From: Neomegalonema sp.
GTDB taxonomy: Bacteria; Pseudomonadota; Alphaproteobacteria; Rhodobacterales; Rhodobacteraceae
DNA length: 64,000 bases
Direction: 5' to 3'
Assembly (NCBI GenBank): GCA_022760355.1
Contig: JALEGB010000035.1
Location: forward strand, 29,700 to 93,699
The number at the start of each line of letters is the position of its first letter. Position 1 is the first letter of the stretch. The notes under the pieces were generated by a model, which worked only from the letters and a program-made list of their open reading frames with translations, made no database searches and was not told where the DNA came from. Positions 42,550 to 52,974 of the stretch are shown here, in pieces. A program made the position numbers and the translations under genes.

Positions 42550-43758
42550 CTATTTGGTCAACTGCGGCCGCGGAAGGACGAGTTTCATCAGCTCGACGAA
42601 CGCTGCGTCAATATCATCTGCGTATTCCGCTTCGAAAAACCAGCCTGGCGTTGCGCACTCCGCCAGTTTCGGCCCGATTTGCGAGGAAAACGGCTTCACC
42701 CGCGACCGCCAAAACCCATTGGACGGAATATCGAAATAGGTGGTGTAGATAACGCCAATACGAACGCCATTCTCCTTCAACTCCTTGCATAGAGCCGGAT
42801 CAATCGGTTCGATTTTTCGACCTGGATTCATAAAGTCTGCGACGCCGTCGGTCACCAGCAGCACAAAATATTGCCGATCTGGATTAGCGGTTTTCTTAGC
42901 GAGCACGGTCTTCGATGTGGCGAACGCTTTGATGAAATCTGTCGCCGCATAGATACTCCCCTTTCCCGTCCACGGCGCCGGTTGAATTTTGCGCACAGGA
43001 TCTCCCGCCGCGCCAACCAGATCCTTCGCCTCGCCAGTCACCACATCCTCCAACTCATAGGCGAAGGTTTTCACATCAAAGTAGGTCGAGGCCTTGTCCG
43101 CATAGGCGCTTTCGGACGCAATTTTAAAACTGCGTAAAATCGCATCGCGCGCCACGTCCAATCGGGTCTTAAAACCGGACGTCAGCGCCTTTTCGTAAGT
43201 CACCTTATGTCCGCCTTGGGTAAGGTGGCAAGCAAACGCACAGCCAAATAAATCCTCAAACCCAGCGATGTCAGTTTTAGACGCCCCAATCAGCATCGAA
43301 CCGGATGTATCTAAAAGAACAGTGATATCGAGATCCGGCGCTAGCTTATATTGCGCCTCCGACACCACCTCTACTTCGAGAACCTTAAATCCAACCAATT
43401 CAAGAAAAAACATATCGACTTCGGCGGTCAGCTTCACTTTCGCGTAGCCAGCCCCCTTTTCAATAATCTCCCTCCCCGTGATTTTCACCCGCTCCGGGAC
43501 AGTGAAGTTCGCGTCAATCATCGCATCGCCGCGCGACTTGGTTTTGTCCAGCTCCAGCACCTGCGCCTGCGCTACAGCCAACGCAGCTGAGTCCGCCGCA
43601 TGCTGCAGCCTGGAACGCGCATCCTCAACCCGCGCATAGTCCACGCCCGCCCCCACCATAATCGTGAGCACGGGAATAGCGCCTGCCGCCATGACGCCTG
43701 TGGCGCCGCAAGGGTCTCGCCAAAAACGGGCGAGCAAGGCGCAAATTTTTCCGAACAT
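42550..43758 (-). CDS. TadG-like Flp-pilus/VWA-domain protein
   Basis: GVMAAGAIPVLTIMVGAGVDYARVEDARSRLQHAADSAALAVAQA; VWA MIDAS ITVLLDTSGSM. Confidence 0.85.
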   Translation of the reverse strand: MFGKICALLARFWRDPCGATGVMAAGAIPVLTIMVGAGVDYARVEDARSRLQHAADSAALAVAQAQVLELDKTKSRGDAMIDANFTVPERVKITGREIIEKGAGYAKVKLTAEVDMFFLELVGFKVLEVEVVSEAQYKLAPDLDITVLLDTSGSMLIGASKTDIAGFEDLFGCAFACHLTQGGHKVTYEKALTSGFKTRLDVARDAILRSFKIASESAYADKASTYFDVKTFAYELEDVVTGEAKDLVGAAGDPVRKIQPAPWTGKGSIYAATDFIKAFATSKTVLAKKTANPDRQYFVLLVTDGVADFMNPGRKIEPIDPALCKELKENGVRIGVIYTTYFDIPSNGFWRSRVKPFSSQIGPKLAECATPGWFFEAEYADDIDAAFVELMKLVLPRPQLTK

Positions 43759-43922
43759 CACGACGCCTCCAGACGCGCGGCGAGGGCGGCGCAAAAGCGC
43801 GACGCCACATCCCAAGCCCCCACGAATTTTTCCGCGAACATCGTGACCTTCTGATTGACGATCACGGTAAACCTGTCGAATTACGACAAGACTTCACCGA
43901 AATTCGGCGAGGGGGGAGAGTG

Positions 43923-44522
43923 ATGCGCGCCAAAATTCATGCCGCTGGGCGAGGGCTCATTCGGTCAGTCGTCACAATGTCGCTGTTCGTCGTGGTTTTG
44001 TGGGCGGTGTTTCTCATCAATCGCGCGCTAGGCGGGGCGTTGACGCAGAATTATGGCCTGATCCCCCGACGCACGGAGGGGCTGGACGGGATCTTGGCGA
44101 TGCCGTTCCTGCACGCGCATAGCGATCATCTGTGGCGCAATACTGTGCCCGTCTTCGTGCTCGGCGCGCTGGCGATCTTGATTGCGCCGCGGCGCGCCCT
44201 CTCTGCAACCTTGATTGTGGTGGTCTTAGGCGGCCTGCTGACCTGGATATTCGGCCGCGAAGCCAACCATATCGGCGCCAGCGGCCTGATCTTCGGATGG
44301 TTCGGCTTCGTGGTGGGGCTCGGCCTGCTTGAACGCTCATTCCTTGCGATCATCGGCGCGTTCGCCGCGATCTTTTTCTACGGCGCGCCAACGATGCTCG
44401 GCCTTCTGCCCGCAGACGCGTCCGTGTCCTACGAAGGTCATATCGCCGGGCTGGTCGCGGGCGTTGCGGCCGCCTGGATGCTGCGCAGCAACCGCTCGCG
44501 CCGCCGGCCTGGCCGCCACTGA
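43923..44522 (+). CDS. Rhomboid-family intramembrane serine protease
   Basis: 199 aa multi-TM; catalytic GASG (HIGASGLIFGWFGFVVG) and His (YEGHIAGLVAGV). Confidence 0.82.
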   Translation: MRAKIHAAGRGLIRSVVTMSLFVVVLWAVFLINRALGGALTQNYGLIPRRTEGLDGILAMPFLHAHSDHLWRNTVPVFVLGALAILIAPRRALSATLIVVVLGGLLTWIFGREANHIGASGLIFGWFGFVVGLGLLERSFLAIIGAFAAIFFYGAPTMLGLLPADASVSYEGHIAGLVAGVAAAWMLRSNRSRRRPGRH

Positions 44523-44602
44523 AACGGCGCGCCACCGGCTCAGCGCATCCAGTCCCATCCCATCCAGTCCCGGCCCGTCCAGCGAAGGCGACTTCGCTGC
44601 GC

Positions 44603-45499
44603 TTAGCTCTCCCCCTCCGAACGCACCTTCTTGCCGCCGAGCTGCTCATAAAAACGGGTCGCTTGGCTATCATCATGCCGACCATACCCGGCGGCCGACG
44701 CGCCGAGGAATATCTGCAGCGCCGAAGCCGTCACAGGCGCCGGAAATTTCGCCGCGCGCGCCGCATCCAATACAATGCCCAGATCCTTAACGAAAATATC
44801 GACCGCTGACATCGCGCTCTCGCCTTCCGTCAACATACGCGGGCCCCGATCCGAGATCATCCAGGAGCCGCCGGCCGATACGTTCAAAACTTCCAGCAGC
44901 TGCGCGGGCGGCAACCCGAGATGCGCGCCCAAACTCATCACCTCCGCAGCGACGGCGAGATTACATCCGGCCGCCAGCTGATGAACCATTTTCATCGTTG
45001 ACCCTGCGCCAGGCTTGGGACCCATTTTGAACAGGTTCGCGCCCATCGCCCGCATCAGCGGCTCGGCGCAATCGAACGCAGCGTCAGAGCCCCCCGTCAT
45101 GAAGGTGAGCGTGCCGCGCTCCGCCCCCGCGGTTCCACCAGACACGGGCGCGTCAAGGAACATCCTGCCGGCCAGCTCGACTTGTTCGCCGATTGCCGCA
45201 GCGTCATCGCTCGGCATGGTGACTGAGGACAGGACCAGCCCCCCCTTAGGCAACGCGCTTATGGCGTCCGCCTCGAACAGAACCGCGCGCGCTTGGGCCG
45301 CGTTCACCACCATTAAGATCAATACATCTGCGCCGCGCGCCGCCGCCGCCGCGTCCGATACTGCAACGCCGCCGGCAGCCTCGATTTCCGTCAACCGCTC
45401 CGCCGACAAGTCGAAGCCCTGCAGCTCAAATCCGCCGCGCAACACACATTTCGCCATCCGCACGCCCATCGCGCCGAGGCCGACAAACCCAACCTTCAC
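44603..45499 (-). CDS. ltnD: 3-hydroxyisobutyrate-dehydrogenase-family protein, L-threonate dehydrogenase-like
   Basis: VKVGFVGLGAMGVRMAKCVLRGGF (likely GTG start at 45499); DAPVSGGTAGAERGTLTFMTGG; VDIFVKDLGIV. Confidence 0.75.
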   Translation of the reverse strand: MKVGFVGLGAMGVRMAKCVLRGGFELQGFDLSAERLTEIEAAGGVAVSDAAAAARGADVLILMVVNAAQARAVLFEADAISALPKGGLVLSSVTMPSDDAAAIGEQVELAGRMFLDAPVSGGTAGAERGTLTFMTGGSDAAFDCAEPLMRAMGANLFKMGPKPGAGSTMKMVHQLAAGCNLAVAAEVMSLGAHLGLPPAQLLEVLNVSAGGSWMISDRGPRMLTEGESAMSAVDIFVKDLGIVLDAARAAKFPAPVTASALQIFLGASAAGYGRHDDSQATRFYEQLGGKKVRSEGES

Positions 45500-45550
45500 C
45501 GTTGCATTTCCTTTTCCTCGGCGCTTTCTCGGCATCCAGCGCCGCTCGCA

Positions 45551-45568
45551 ATCTAAAACGATTTAAAT
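45551..45568. promoter_or_regulatory. LacI-type operator candidate ATCTAAAACGATTTAAAT
   Basis: Matches palindrome consensus; upstream of 44603-45499(-). Confidence 0.75.
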
Positions 45569-45647
45569 TACGGTGCGCCGCAGAGCGCCAAGCAGATTCT
45601 CGGCGCCGAGCGCGCCAAAGCGACGCCCGACAGCCAATGGCGGCCCG

Positions 45648-46592
45648 CTACTCTTTGACCGCCCCGGTCATCGCCGACACATAGTGCTCGACAAAGAAGG
45701 TGTAGAGCACCACCAGCGGTAAAGACCCAACCAACGCCCCTGCCATAATGGAGCCCCAGCGGAACACGTCCCCATCCGTGAAGCTGGTCACAATGGCGAC
45801 CGGCACCGTTTTATTGTCAGGACTTGCGATGAACACGAGCGCATAGATGTACTCGTTCCAACATAGCGTAAAACAGAAGATGAAAGCGGAGATCAAACCG
45901 GGCACCGCGAGCGGCAAGATGATCTTGGTGAGAATCTGCCACCGCGTCGCGCCGTCGATCAGCGCGCATTCCTCCAACTCGAACGGGATGGTTTTAAAGT
46001 ACCCCATCAGCAGCCAGGTGGAGAACGGAATCAGAATGGTGGGATAAGTTAGGATCAGCGCAAAGGGCGTATCATAAAGCCCGTAAGAGGTAACAATCGT
46101 CGAGAGCGGGATGAACAGGATCGAGGGCGGCACGAGGTATGCGAGGAAAATCGCCGCGCCGACATAGTTCGCCCCCTTATATTTCAGCCGAACGATCGCA
46201 TAAGCGGCCCCGACGCTCGCCATAATCGACAGGATGGTGGAGACGATCGCCACCATCATCGTATTCCACAACCAAGTGGGATACTCGGTCTCAAATAGAA
46301 GCGCATAGAAGTGCTTGAAGGTTGGATTCCATGTCCACAGCGGATTGGTCGTCTTCAAGTCAATCAGTTCGGAGTCCGGCTTAATCGCGGTCAGCGTCAT
46401 CCAGTAGAAGGGAAACAGCAGCACCAGCATGATGATCCCCAGCGGGATCCAGAGCGTCACCGTTCGTGAGAGCGGCGTCTCCAGATGCTCCATGCCTTCG
46501 CGATGATCAGCCTTCGCCTGCGTGCGCGCTTCGGGCGGCGCCGGCTGCGCGGCGGGTTTGAACGCGCTTTCGTCAGTCATTGCCTTCTCCAT
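45648..46592 (-). CDS. CUT1-type sugar ABC transporter permease (MalG-like)
   Basis: 314 aa; EECALIDGATRWQILTKIILPLAVPGLISA EAA loop. Confidence 0.93.
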   Translation of the reverse strand: MEKAMTDESAFKPAAQPAPPEARTQAKADHREGMEHLETPLSRTVTLWIPLGIIMLVLLFPFYWMTLTAIKPDSELIDLKTTNPLWTWNPTFKHFYALLFETEYPTWLWNTMMVAIVSTILSIMASVGAAYAIVRLKYKGANYVGAAIFLAYLVPPSILFIPLSTIVTSYGLYDTPFALILTYPTILIPFSTWLLMGYFKTIPFELEECALIDGATRWQILTKIILPLAVPGLISAFIFCFTLCWNEYIYALVFIASPDNKTVPVAIVTSFTDGDVFRWGSIMAGALVGSLPLVVLYTFFVEHYVSAMTGAVKE

Positions 46593-47628
46593 GCTGCCAT
46601 TTGCGACGCTGCAGGCCGAACCAAGAGAACATGATCGCTGCGAGCAAGAACGGGATCATTGCGGTCGAGATCGCAGCGCCATCACCGAGCCGCCCGCCCA
46701 AAATGCCGCTTTGATAACTGAGCGTCGCCATCAGATGGGTCGAGTTAAACGGCCCGCCGCGCGTCAGCACCCAGATCAATTGGAAATCCGTAAAGGTGAA
46801 CAACACCGAGAATGTCATCACGACAGCGATGATGGGCGTCAGCAGCGGGTAGGTGATGTAGCGGAAGATCTGCCAGCGGCTGGCCCCATCAATTGTCGCC
46901 GCCTCATAAAGCGACGGGCTCACCGTTTGCAGACCGGCCAATAGCGTGATCGCGATAAAAGGAACGCCGCGCCACACATTCGCGAAGATCACGGAGGCGC
47001 GGGCGTTCAGCGGATCGCCGAGATAATTGATCACTTCCTTCTCGCCCAAGACCCCAATGCTGCGCAGCATCCAAGTCAGGATCGAGAAGTTGGTGTCGAA
47101 AATCCACCAGAAGGCGATGGCCGACAGAACCGTCGGCACGATAAACGGCACCAACACGACGGCGCGGATAATGGCCTTGAACGGCATATGACGATTGAGC
47201 AGCAGCGCCAGATAGAGGCCGATCGCGAACTTAAGCGCACTCGCCACCACTGTGTAGAGCAACGTGTTAAATACAGACAGCCAGAAAACCGGGTCTCCCG
47301 TCAGCTCATACTTGGTGCCGACCACCTCATTAGAAATAATCGCGAAAAAATCCCACAGCGGGTTTTTGCCGGCAAGGAATTCATAGTTTTCCAAGCCCAC
47401 CCAAGATCCCGCGCGCCCGACCCTGGCGTCGGTAAAGGAGAGATAGACGCCCAGCCCCAGCGGGTAGGCCAGGAACAGCAACAAAAACGCCGCGGCCGGC
47501 AACATAAACCAAAAACCAAGCCAGTTTCGGTTCGTCTGCAGCCGCGCCCATGCGGACCGGTCGTCAGCGCTTTGCGCCGCACTTTGATCAATAGCAGTAC
47601 TGGCCAAAGCCACGCCCTCGATAATCAA
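46573..47628 (-). CDS. CUT1-type sugar ABC transporter permease (MalF-like)
   Basis: 351 aa; YEAATIDGASRWQIFRYITYPLLTPII EAA loop. Confidence 0.93.
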   Translation of the reverse strand: MIIEGVALASTAIDQSAAQSADDRSAWARLQTNRNWLGFWFMLPAAAFLLLFLAYPLGLGVYLSFTDARVGRAGSWVGLENYEFLAGKNPLWDFFAIISNEVVGTKYELTGDPVFWLSVFNTLLYTVVASALKFAIGLYLALLLNRHMPFKAIIRAVVLVPFIVPTVLSAIAFWWIFDTNFSILTWMLRSIGVLGEKEVINYLGDPLNARASVIFANVWRGVPFIAITLLAGLQTVSPSLYEAATIDGASRWQIFRYITYPLLTPIIAVVMTFSVLFTFTDFQLIWVLTRGGPFNSTHLMATLSYQSGILGGRLGDGAAISTAMIPFLLAAIMFSWFGLQRRKWQHGEGND

Positions 47629-47679
47629 ACGAAATGATGAGGCGAGGCCCGCGCCTGCGGGCCCCGTCCGGCGGCTCGA

Positions 47680-48999
47680 TTAGCGGTAGAGCCGCTTCGC
47701 CTGCCGTTCTGCGATGCGGATCGCGCCCTTGATGCTCTCACGGCCGGAGCACGCGTTCGCAACCATGTCGAGCACGATGAAGTCCGCCAGCGCGGCGGCC
47801 GCTTTCTCACCGACCGATCCGTCATGGCCAGCGGTGCGGGTGCGGAACGCAGCCGGTTTGGCCGGAGCGAGTTTTGGATCTTTGCCCCAGAAGGCGAAGT
47901 CGTCGCCGCCTTTTACCGGGTGGCTGAGGTAAGCGACCGCGCCTTCCAGCCATGGCTCGTAATTTTCGACCGCCATCATGAATTCCATGAAGGATTTGAT
48001 CGCGTTCGGATATTTCGAGTACTTCATGCCCAGGAGCGGGTAGGCGATGTGGAACTCCGTCGGCTCGCCCACTGGGCCGTTTGGCCAGAAGGAATGATCC
48101 ATATCAGCGGCGATCTTCGCCGCCTTCGCGTCGCCCTTTGCGGCGTTCCGGTTTGCGGCGGCGTAGATCGACACGCCGTTATTCGTCAGCCAAACTTCTT
48201 CCGCCAGGAACGCCTTGTTGTTGAACGCGTCATTCCAGGACGCCACGCCAGGGATCCAAGCTTCGAACAGCTTCTTGCCGTACTCCAGCGCGGCCTCTGT
48301 CTCCGGCGAGTTGATGATGACCTTGTCATCTTTGTCGACCAGGTTGCCGCCAAACGCCCAGAGCAGCCAGTGAACCCAGGCGTTGCCGTCGCCGGAAGCG
48401 TGGCCGAGCGCCATGCCGCCAGGCTTGCCAATCTTCTTCAGCGCCTGGTTGAGCGCCAGGAAGCCGTCCGTGTCGGTCGGCATCTCGCTAAAGCCAGCCT
48501 CTTTCATCGCCGAGATGCGATAGTTGATTAGGTTGGCGTTATAGGCGACCGGCAACGCAACCCATTTGCCGCCGGACTTGCCGTAGACCTCGGCGGACTT
48601 CGCCCAACCGCCGTATTTTTTGCCGACAGCCTCACAGACGTCGGTCACATCCAGGCATTTGTCCGGGAACAGATGCGGCAAAGAATAAAGGCCCCAGAAC
48701 ATGTCCGGCCCCGAGCCCACATTGGCCGCAACCGATGCTTTTGGCTGAACATCATCAAGGCTTTCATTCAGCACTTCTACTGCAACGCCGGTCGCCTTGG
48801 TGTACGCAGCGACGAGTTTCAAAAACGCGTCTTCTTCGGACTGCACAAACCGCTTCCAGCGCAGCAGTTGCAGCTTCGCCCCTGCTTCGGGCTTATGCAT
48901 GGCGCTTTGCGCCCACGCCTTCGTCCAGCCGGCCAGATCGGCGACCGCCAGACCACCGAGCGCGGTTGCGCCCTGCAATATTGAACGACGAGAAATCAT
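47680..48999 (-). CDS. Sugar ABC transporter extracellular solute-binding protein
   Basis: 439 aa; Tat-like leader MISRRSILQGATALGGLAVADLAG; LQLLRWKRFVQSEEDAFLKLVAAYTKATG. Confidence 0.92.
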   Translation of the reverse strand: MISRRSILQGATALGGLAVADLAGWTKAWAQSAMHKPEAGAKLQLLRWKRFVQSEEDAFLKLVAAYTKATGVAVEVLNESLDDVQPKASVAANVGSGPDMFWGLYSLPHLFPDKCLDVTDVCEAVGKKYGGWAKSAEVYGKSGGKWVALPVAYNANLINYRISAMKEAGFSEMPTDTDGFLALNQALKKIGKPGGMALGHASGDGNAWVHWLLWAFGGNLVDKDDKVIINSPETEAALEYGKKLFEAWIPGVASWNDAFNNKAFLAEEVWLTNNGVSIYAAANRNAAKGDAKAAKIAADMDHSFWPNGPVGEPTEFHIAYPLLGMKYSKYPNAIKSFMEFMMAVENYEPWLEGAVAYLSHPVKGGDDFAFWGKDPKLAPAKPAAFRTRTAGHDGSVGEKAAAALADFIVLDMVANACSGRESIKGAIRIAERQAKRLYR

Positions 49000-49121
49000 G
49001 CTTTCCTCCCTGGGTTGCCGGCGCCCTGTCAGCGCCGCTTCGTCGGGCCGGTTCTTTTGTTTTGCCGGCTCACTTTCAGCGCCTGCGCCGACCCCGGCGC
49101 TGCGCCGATGGCTTGGGCGAG

Positions 49122-50186
49122 CTAGGCGCGCAGGGCGCGGCCCGTTTCACCGTCAAATAAATGCAGCTGTGACGGGTCCGGCGCGACGCGCATCCGCTCG
49201 CCAACCGCCGGTTGATGTCGCTCCCGAAAGACGGCGATCAGCTCCTCCGCACCGTGTTTTGCGACGATCTGAACTTCTGACCCGGTTGGCTCCGTCACAA
49301 CGACATCGACGCCAAACCCCTGCCCCTCGCCGACGAGGGTCAAATGTTCCGGCCGCACGCCAAGCACCACTTCGCGCCCCTCATCCGCGCCCATTCCGGC
49401 GCCCAGCGGGATCCGCTCATCCATTGCCGTGATGAACGCGCCGCCTTGCACGCGGCCGCGCAGGAAGTTCATTGCGGGCGAGCCGATGAAACCGGCGACA
49501 AACATGTTATCCGGCCGATCATAGAGCTCGAGCGGCGCGCCGATTTGCTCGACATACCCGCCCTGCATCACGACGATTTTGTCCGCCATCGTCATCGCTT
49601 CGATCTGATCGTGCGTCACATAGATCGTCGTACCGCCAACGCGCTGGTGAAGCGCCTTGATCTCGGTCCGCATCGCCACACGCAGCTTCGCATCGAGGTT
49701 TGACAGCGGTTCGTCGAACAGAAACACCTGCGGGTCGCGCACAATCGCCCGGCCCATCGCGACCCGTTGGCGCTGCCCGCCGGAGAGCTGCCGCGGATAT
49801 CGATCCAGCAATTGATCCAACCCGAGGATCTCGGCGGCGGCGCGCACCCTCTTATCGATCTCATCTTTCGGCGCTTTGCGCAGCTTCATGCTGAAGGCCA
49901 TATTGTCGTAGACCTTCATGTGCGGATAAAGCGCGTAGTTCTGGAACACCATGGCGATGTCGCGCTCTTTCGCCGGCGCATTATTCACAATGCGGCTGCC
50001 GATTTTGAGCGCGCCGGCAGTGATGGATTCGAGCCCTGCGATCATTCTTAAGAGGGTCGACTTCCCACAGCCGGACGGGCCGACCAGGACGACGAATTCG
50101 CCATCTTCGATATCGATGCTGACGCCATGGATGACCTCCACGACGCCGAAGGATTTGCGCACATCGTCAATGGTGACTGACGCCAT
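49122..50186 (-). CDS. ugpC: UgpC/MsmK-type sugar ABC transporter ATP-binding protein
   Basis: 354 aa; [53 protein letters not shown]. Confidence 0.93.
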   Translation of the reverse strand: MASVTIDDVRKSFGVVEVIHGVSIDIEDGEFVVLVGPSGCGKSTLLRMIAGLESITAGALKIGSRIVNNAPAKERDIAMVFQNYALYPHMKVYDNMAFSMKLRKAPKDEIDKRVRAAAEILGLDQLLDRYPRQLSGGQRQRVAMGRAIVRDPQVFLFDEPLSNLDAKLRVAMRTEIKALHQRVGGTTIYVTHDQIEAMTMADKIVVMQGGYVEQIGAPLELYDRPDNMFVAGFIGSPAMNFLRGRVQGGAFITAMDERIPLGAGMGADEGREVVLGVRPEHLTLVGEGQGFGVDVVVTEPTGSEVQIVAKHGAEELIAVFRERHQPAVGERMRVAPDPSQLHLFDGETGRALRA

Positions 50187-50271
50187 CTGCGATCATCTCC
50201 CTGTCAATCCGAGGGTCTTACGCCCTCGCTAAGTTCATACTGATCGGCTAAATAGGGCGCGTCAATGAGGA

Positions 50272-50289
50272 ATCTAAATCGTTTTAGTC
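50272..50289. promoter_or_regulatory. LacI-type operator candidate ATCTAAATCGTTTTAGTC
   Basis: Between divergent ABC transporter operon (-) and 2-hydroxyacid dehydrogenase (+); matches consensus. Confidence 0.75.
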
Positions 50290-50364
50290 TTTGTGCTGGA
50301 CAAAATTCATGCCGCATAGCAGCATAGTTTTCGCCGCAGCGCGCGAAGAAGGGAGAAAAACCTA

Positions 50365-51306
50365 GTGAAACCAGAAGTTCTCCAGGTTGCGAAACTACCG
50401 CCACACGTCGAGAAGGCGCTTGAGGCGGCCTATATCGTTCACCGATATTTTGACGCTTCGGACAAAGACGCCGTACTCGCCGCAGCCGCGCCGCAGACCC
50501 GCGCCGTCGCCACGTCCGGTTTTAGCGGCTGCTCCGCCGACATCGTCGCCGCGCTGCCCAAGCTGGAAATCGTATCAAGCAACGGCGTGGGCTATGATGC
50601 GATCGATGTCGAGGCCTGCAAGGCGCGTGGCGTTGCTGTGACGAATACGCCCGATGTGCTGAACGACGCAGTCGCTGAAATGACCCTGGCGCTTATGCTC
50701 GCGCTCTGCCGGCGGATCCCGCAGTCGGACGCATATACAAGGCAAGGCAAGTGGGCGAGCCAAGGCGATTATCCGCTTACGGCGGAGCTGACCGGCGCAA
50801 AGGTCGGCATTCTCGGGCTCGGTCGGATCGGCAAAGAAATCGCCCTGCGGTGCCAAGCCTTCAAGATGCATGTCGTCTATCACGGCCGAAGCGAGCAGGC
50901 CTATCAGCCCTACAGCTACTATGCCGATCTTGAAACGATGGCGCGAGAGGTCCATTGGCTGGTTGTGATCGCCCCTGGCTCCGCATCGACCACCGGCATC
51001 ATTTCCCGCGCAGTAATGGAGGCGCTCGGACCGACCGGAAACCTCGTCAATATCGCACGCGGCAGCTTAGTTGACGAACCAGCGATGGTGGAACTGCTGC
51101 AAGCGGGCAAACTTGGCGGCGCAGCCCTCGACGTCTTCGCAGACGAACCGCGCCCAACCGAAGCGTTGTTCGCGATGGACAATGTCGTTCTCTCACCCCA
51201 CGCCGGTTCGGCAACGCACAAAACACGCGCCGCAATGGGCGATTTGGTGGTCCGCAATCTGGCCGCACATTTCGCTGGCGCCCCGCTGATCAGTCGGGTC
51301 GCATAG
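50365..51306 (+). CDS. D-isomer-specific 2-hydroxyacid dehydrogenase (glyoxylate/hydroxypyruvate reductase-like)
   Basis: 313 aa, GTG start; VGILGLGRIGKEIALRCQAF; LVNIARGSLVDEPAMVELL. Confidence 0.9.
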   Translation: MKPEVLQVAKLPPHVEKALEAAYIVHRYFDASDKDAVLAAAAPQTRAVATSGFSGCSADIVAALPKLEIVSSNGVGYDAIDVEACKARGVAVTNTPDVLNDAVAEMTLALMLALCRRIPQSDAYTRQGKWASQGDYPLTAELTGAKVGILGLGRIGKEIALRCQAFKMHVVYHGRSEQAYQPYSYYADLETMAREVHWLVVIAPGSASTTGIISRAVMEALGPTGNLVNIARGSLVDEPAMVELLQAGKLGGAALDVFADEPRPTEALFAMDNVVLSPHAGSATHKTRAAMGDLVVRNLAAHFAGAPLISRVA

Positions 51307-51395
51307 GTCAGAACAGGGCCGCGACGCTCCGCCCCAGTGACGGGCGTCGCGGCCCATCTACTTCTGTAGCTGTGTCCGGATTGAGAGGCGCAGCG

Positions 51396-51773
51396 ATGAT
51401 CAAAGTCTACTATGACGGCAAGTGCGGCCTCTGCTCGCGGGAGATCGCTTATTATAAACGGATCGCCCCAAGCGGTCGCTTCGACTGGCGCGACGCCTCG
51501 CGCGATCGTTCTGTGCTGGCAGAGCGCGGCGTGAGCCAGGCGGATGCGCTGCGCTGGATGCATGCTGAAGATGATGCAGGCGCGCTCCATGTTGGCGTTG
51601 ACGCATTTATCGTAATCTGGCGTGGCCTGCCCTGGTGGCGGCGCCTGGCCCCAATCATCGCCGCGCCGGTGGTTCGACCTGCCGCAAGTTGGGTATATCG
51701 CCGCTTCGCGGCCTGGCGTTTCAGTCGCCTGACCCACTGCCAACTCGCCGCGGCGGATGAGAAAGGCGCGTAA
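51396..51773 (+). CDS. DUF393/DCC-family thiol-disulfide oxidoreductase-like protein
   Basis: MIKVYYDGKCGLCSREIAYYKRI (DGxCxLC). Confidence 0.88.
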   Translation: MIKVYYDGKCGLCSREIAYYKRIAPSGRFDWRDASRDRSVLAERGVSQADALRWMHAEDDAGALHVGVDAFIVIWRGLPWWRRLAPIIAAPVVRPAASWVYRRFAAWRFSRLTHCQLAAADEKGA

Positions 51774-52153
51774 TGCTGATTTTCCTGGCGGCTCTGTTTG
51801 GTTTTGGCTCCGTCGCCTTTGGGGCCTATGTCGATCACGCCCTGCGCGACTCCCTGAGCCCGGACGCGCTGCGCAGCGTTATGACGGCGATCCGCTATCA
51901 CCAGCTGCACGCCATCGCCGCCCTCGCCATCGGACTGACGCTTTGGCGCGGCCAAGCGACGGGCGCGTTGTGGTTCAGACTGAGCGGATGGGCCTTTCTA
52001 GTTGGAATCACGCTGTTCAGCGGCGGGATCTACGCCTCAGTACTTCTCAGCCAGCCTAGCTTAACGATCCTGGCGCCCTTTGGCGGCGTTACGTTGATGG
52101 CGGCGTGGCTGCTGGCGGCCATCGGCGGCGGCGCGAGCGCTTGGCGGCGCTGA
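51773..52153 (+). CDS. DUF423-family membrane protein
   Basis: 126 aa; VAFGAYVDHALRDSLSPDALRSVMTAIRYHQLHAIAALAIGL; next to DUF393 gene. Confidence 0.85.
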   Translation: MLIFLAALFGFGSVAFGAYVDHALRDSLSPDALRSVMTAIRYHQLHAIAALAIGLTLWRGQATGALWFRLSGWAFLVGITLFSGGIYASVLLSQPSLTILAPFGGVTLMAAWLLAAIGGGASAWRR

Positions 52154-52179
52154 CGCCGCCGGATTTAGGAGGCGGCCGC

Positions 52180-52926
52180 CTAACCCCGCCCGATAAAGGG
52201 CATCTTCGTCGCCATGATGGTTTGAAACATCACATTCGCGCTCAATGGCAGTTCAATCATCGCTTTCACGGCGTTCGCCACGTGAACAACGTCAAATGTC
52301 GGCTCGGGCTTCATCTCGCCATCCGCCTGAGGCACTCCGCCCTTCATCCGCTCCGTCATATCCGAGGCGACATTGCCAATGTCGATCTGGCCGCAGGCGA
52401 TGTTGTACGGCCGCCCATCCAACGACACTGATTTCGTCAGCCCGCTAATCGCATGTTTCGACGCCGTGTAGGGCGCGGAATGATAGCGTGGCGCATAGGC
52501 GGAAATCGACCCGTTATTCACGATGCGGCCGCCCTGAGGATCCTGCGCGCGCATCATCGCGAACGCGCCGCGGGCAATGAGGAATGCGCCGTCCAGGTTC
52601 GTGCCGACCACTCGCCGCCACTCCTCCCAGGAAAGCTCGTCGACCGACGCGGCCTTCACGTTCACCCCCGCGTTATTGAAAACCGCGTCGAGCCGGCCGT
52701 GCCGCTGTTTGATTTGGGCGAACAACGCGTCCACGGATTCCGGTTGCCCGACGTCGCAGGCAATCCCCGCCGCGTTCGCGCCCAGCTCGGCCGCCGCCGC
52801 GTCCAATTTTTCCTGGCTCCGCGCGGCAAGCACCACCTTATGCCCGCCTTCGACCAACGCTCGCGCAGTCGCCAACCCAATTCCCTGGCTCGCGCCAGTG
52901 ACCAAAACAACCTGTGGCGCGCTCAT
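52180..52926 (-). CDS. SDR-family oxidoreductase
   Basis: 248 aa; VLVTGASQGIGLATARAL, NNAGV, YTASKHAISGLTKS. Confidence 0.92.
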   Translation of the reverse strand: MSAPQVVLVTGASQGIGLATARALVEGGHKVVLAARSQEKLDAAAAELGANAAGIACDVGQPESVDALFAQIKQRHGRLDAVFNNAGVNVKAASVDELSWEEWRRVVGTNLDGAFLIARGAFAMMRAQDPQGGRIVNNGSISAYAPRYHSAPYTASKHAISGLTKSVSLDGRPYNIACGQIDIGNVASDMTERMKGGVPQADGEMKPEPTFDVVHVANAVKAMIELPLSANVMFQTIMATKMPFIGRG

Positions 52927-52974
52927 TACGGCCTCCCTGTATGTATTTTTTGTCTTCTTCCGAATTCAGCGCAG

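Noticed and set aside
43874-43888. TGTCGaattaCGACA inverted repeat between tadG-like and rhomboid genes
   Set aside because: Short 5-bp arms; common by chance in a high-GC genome and no second copy seen.
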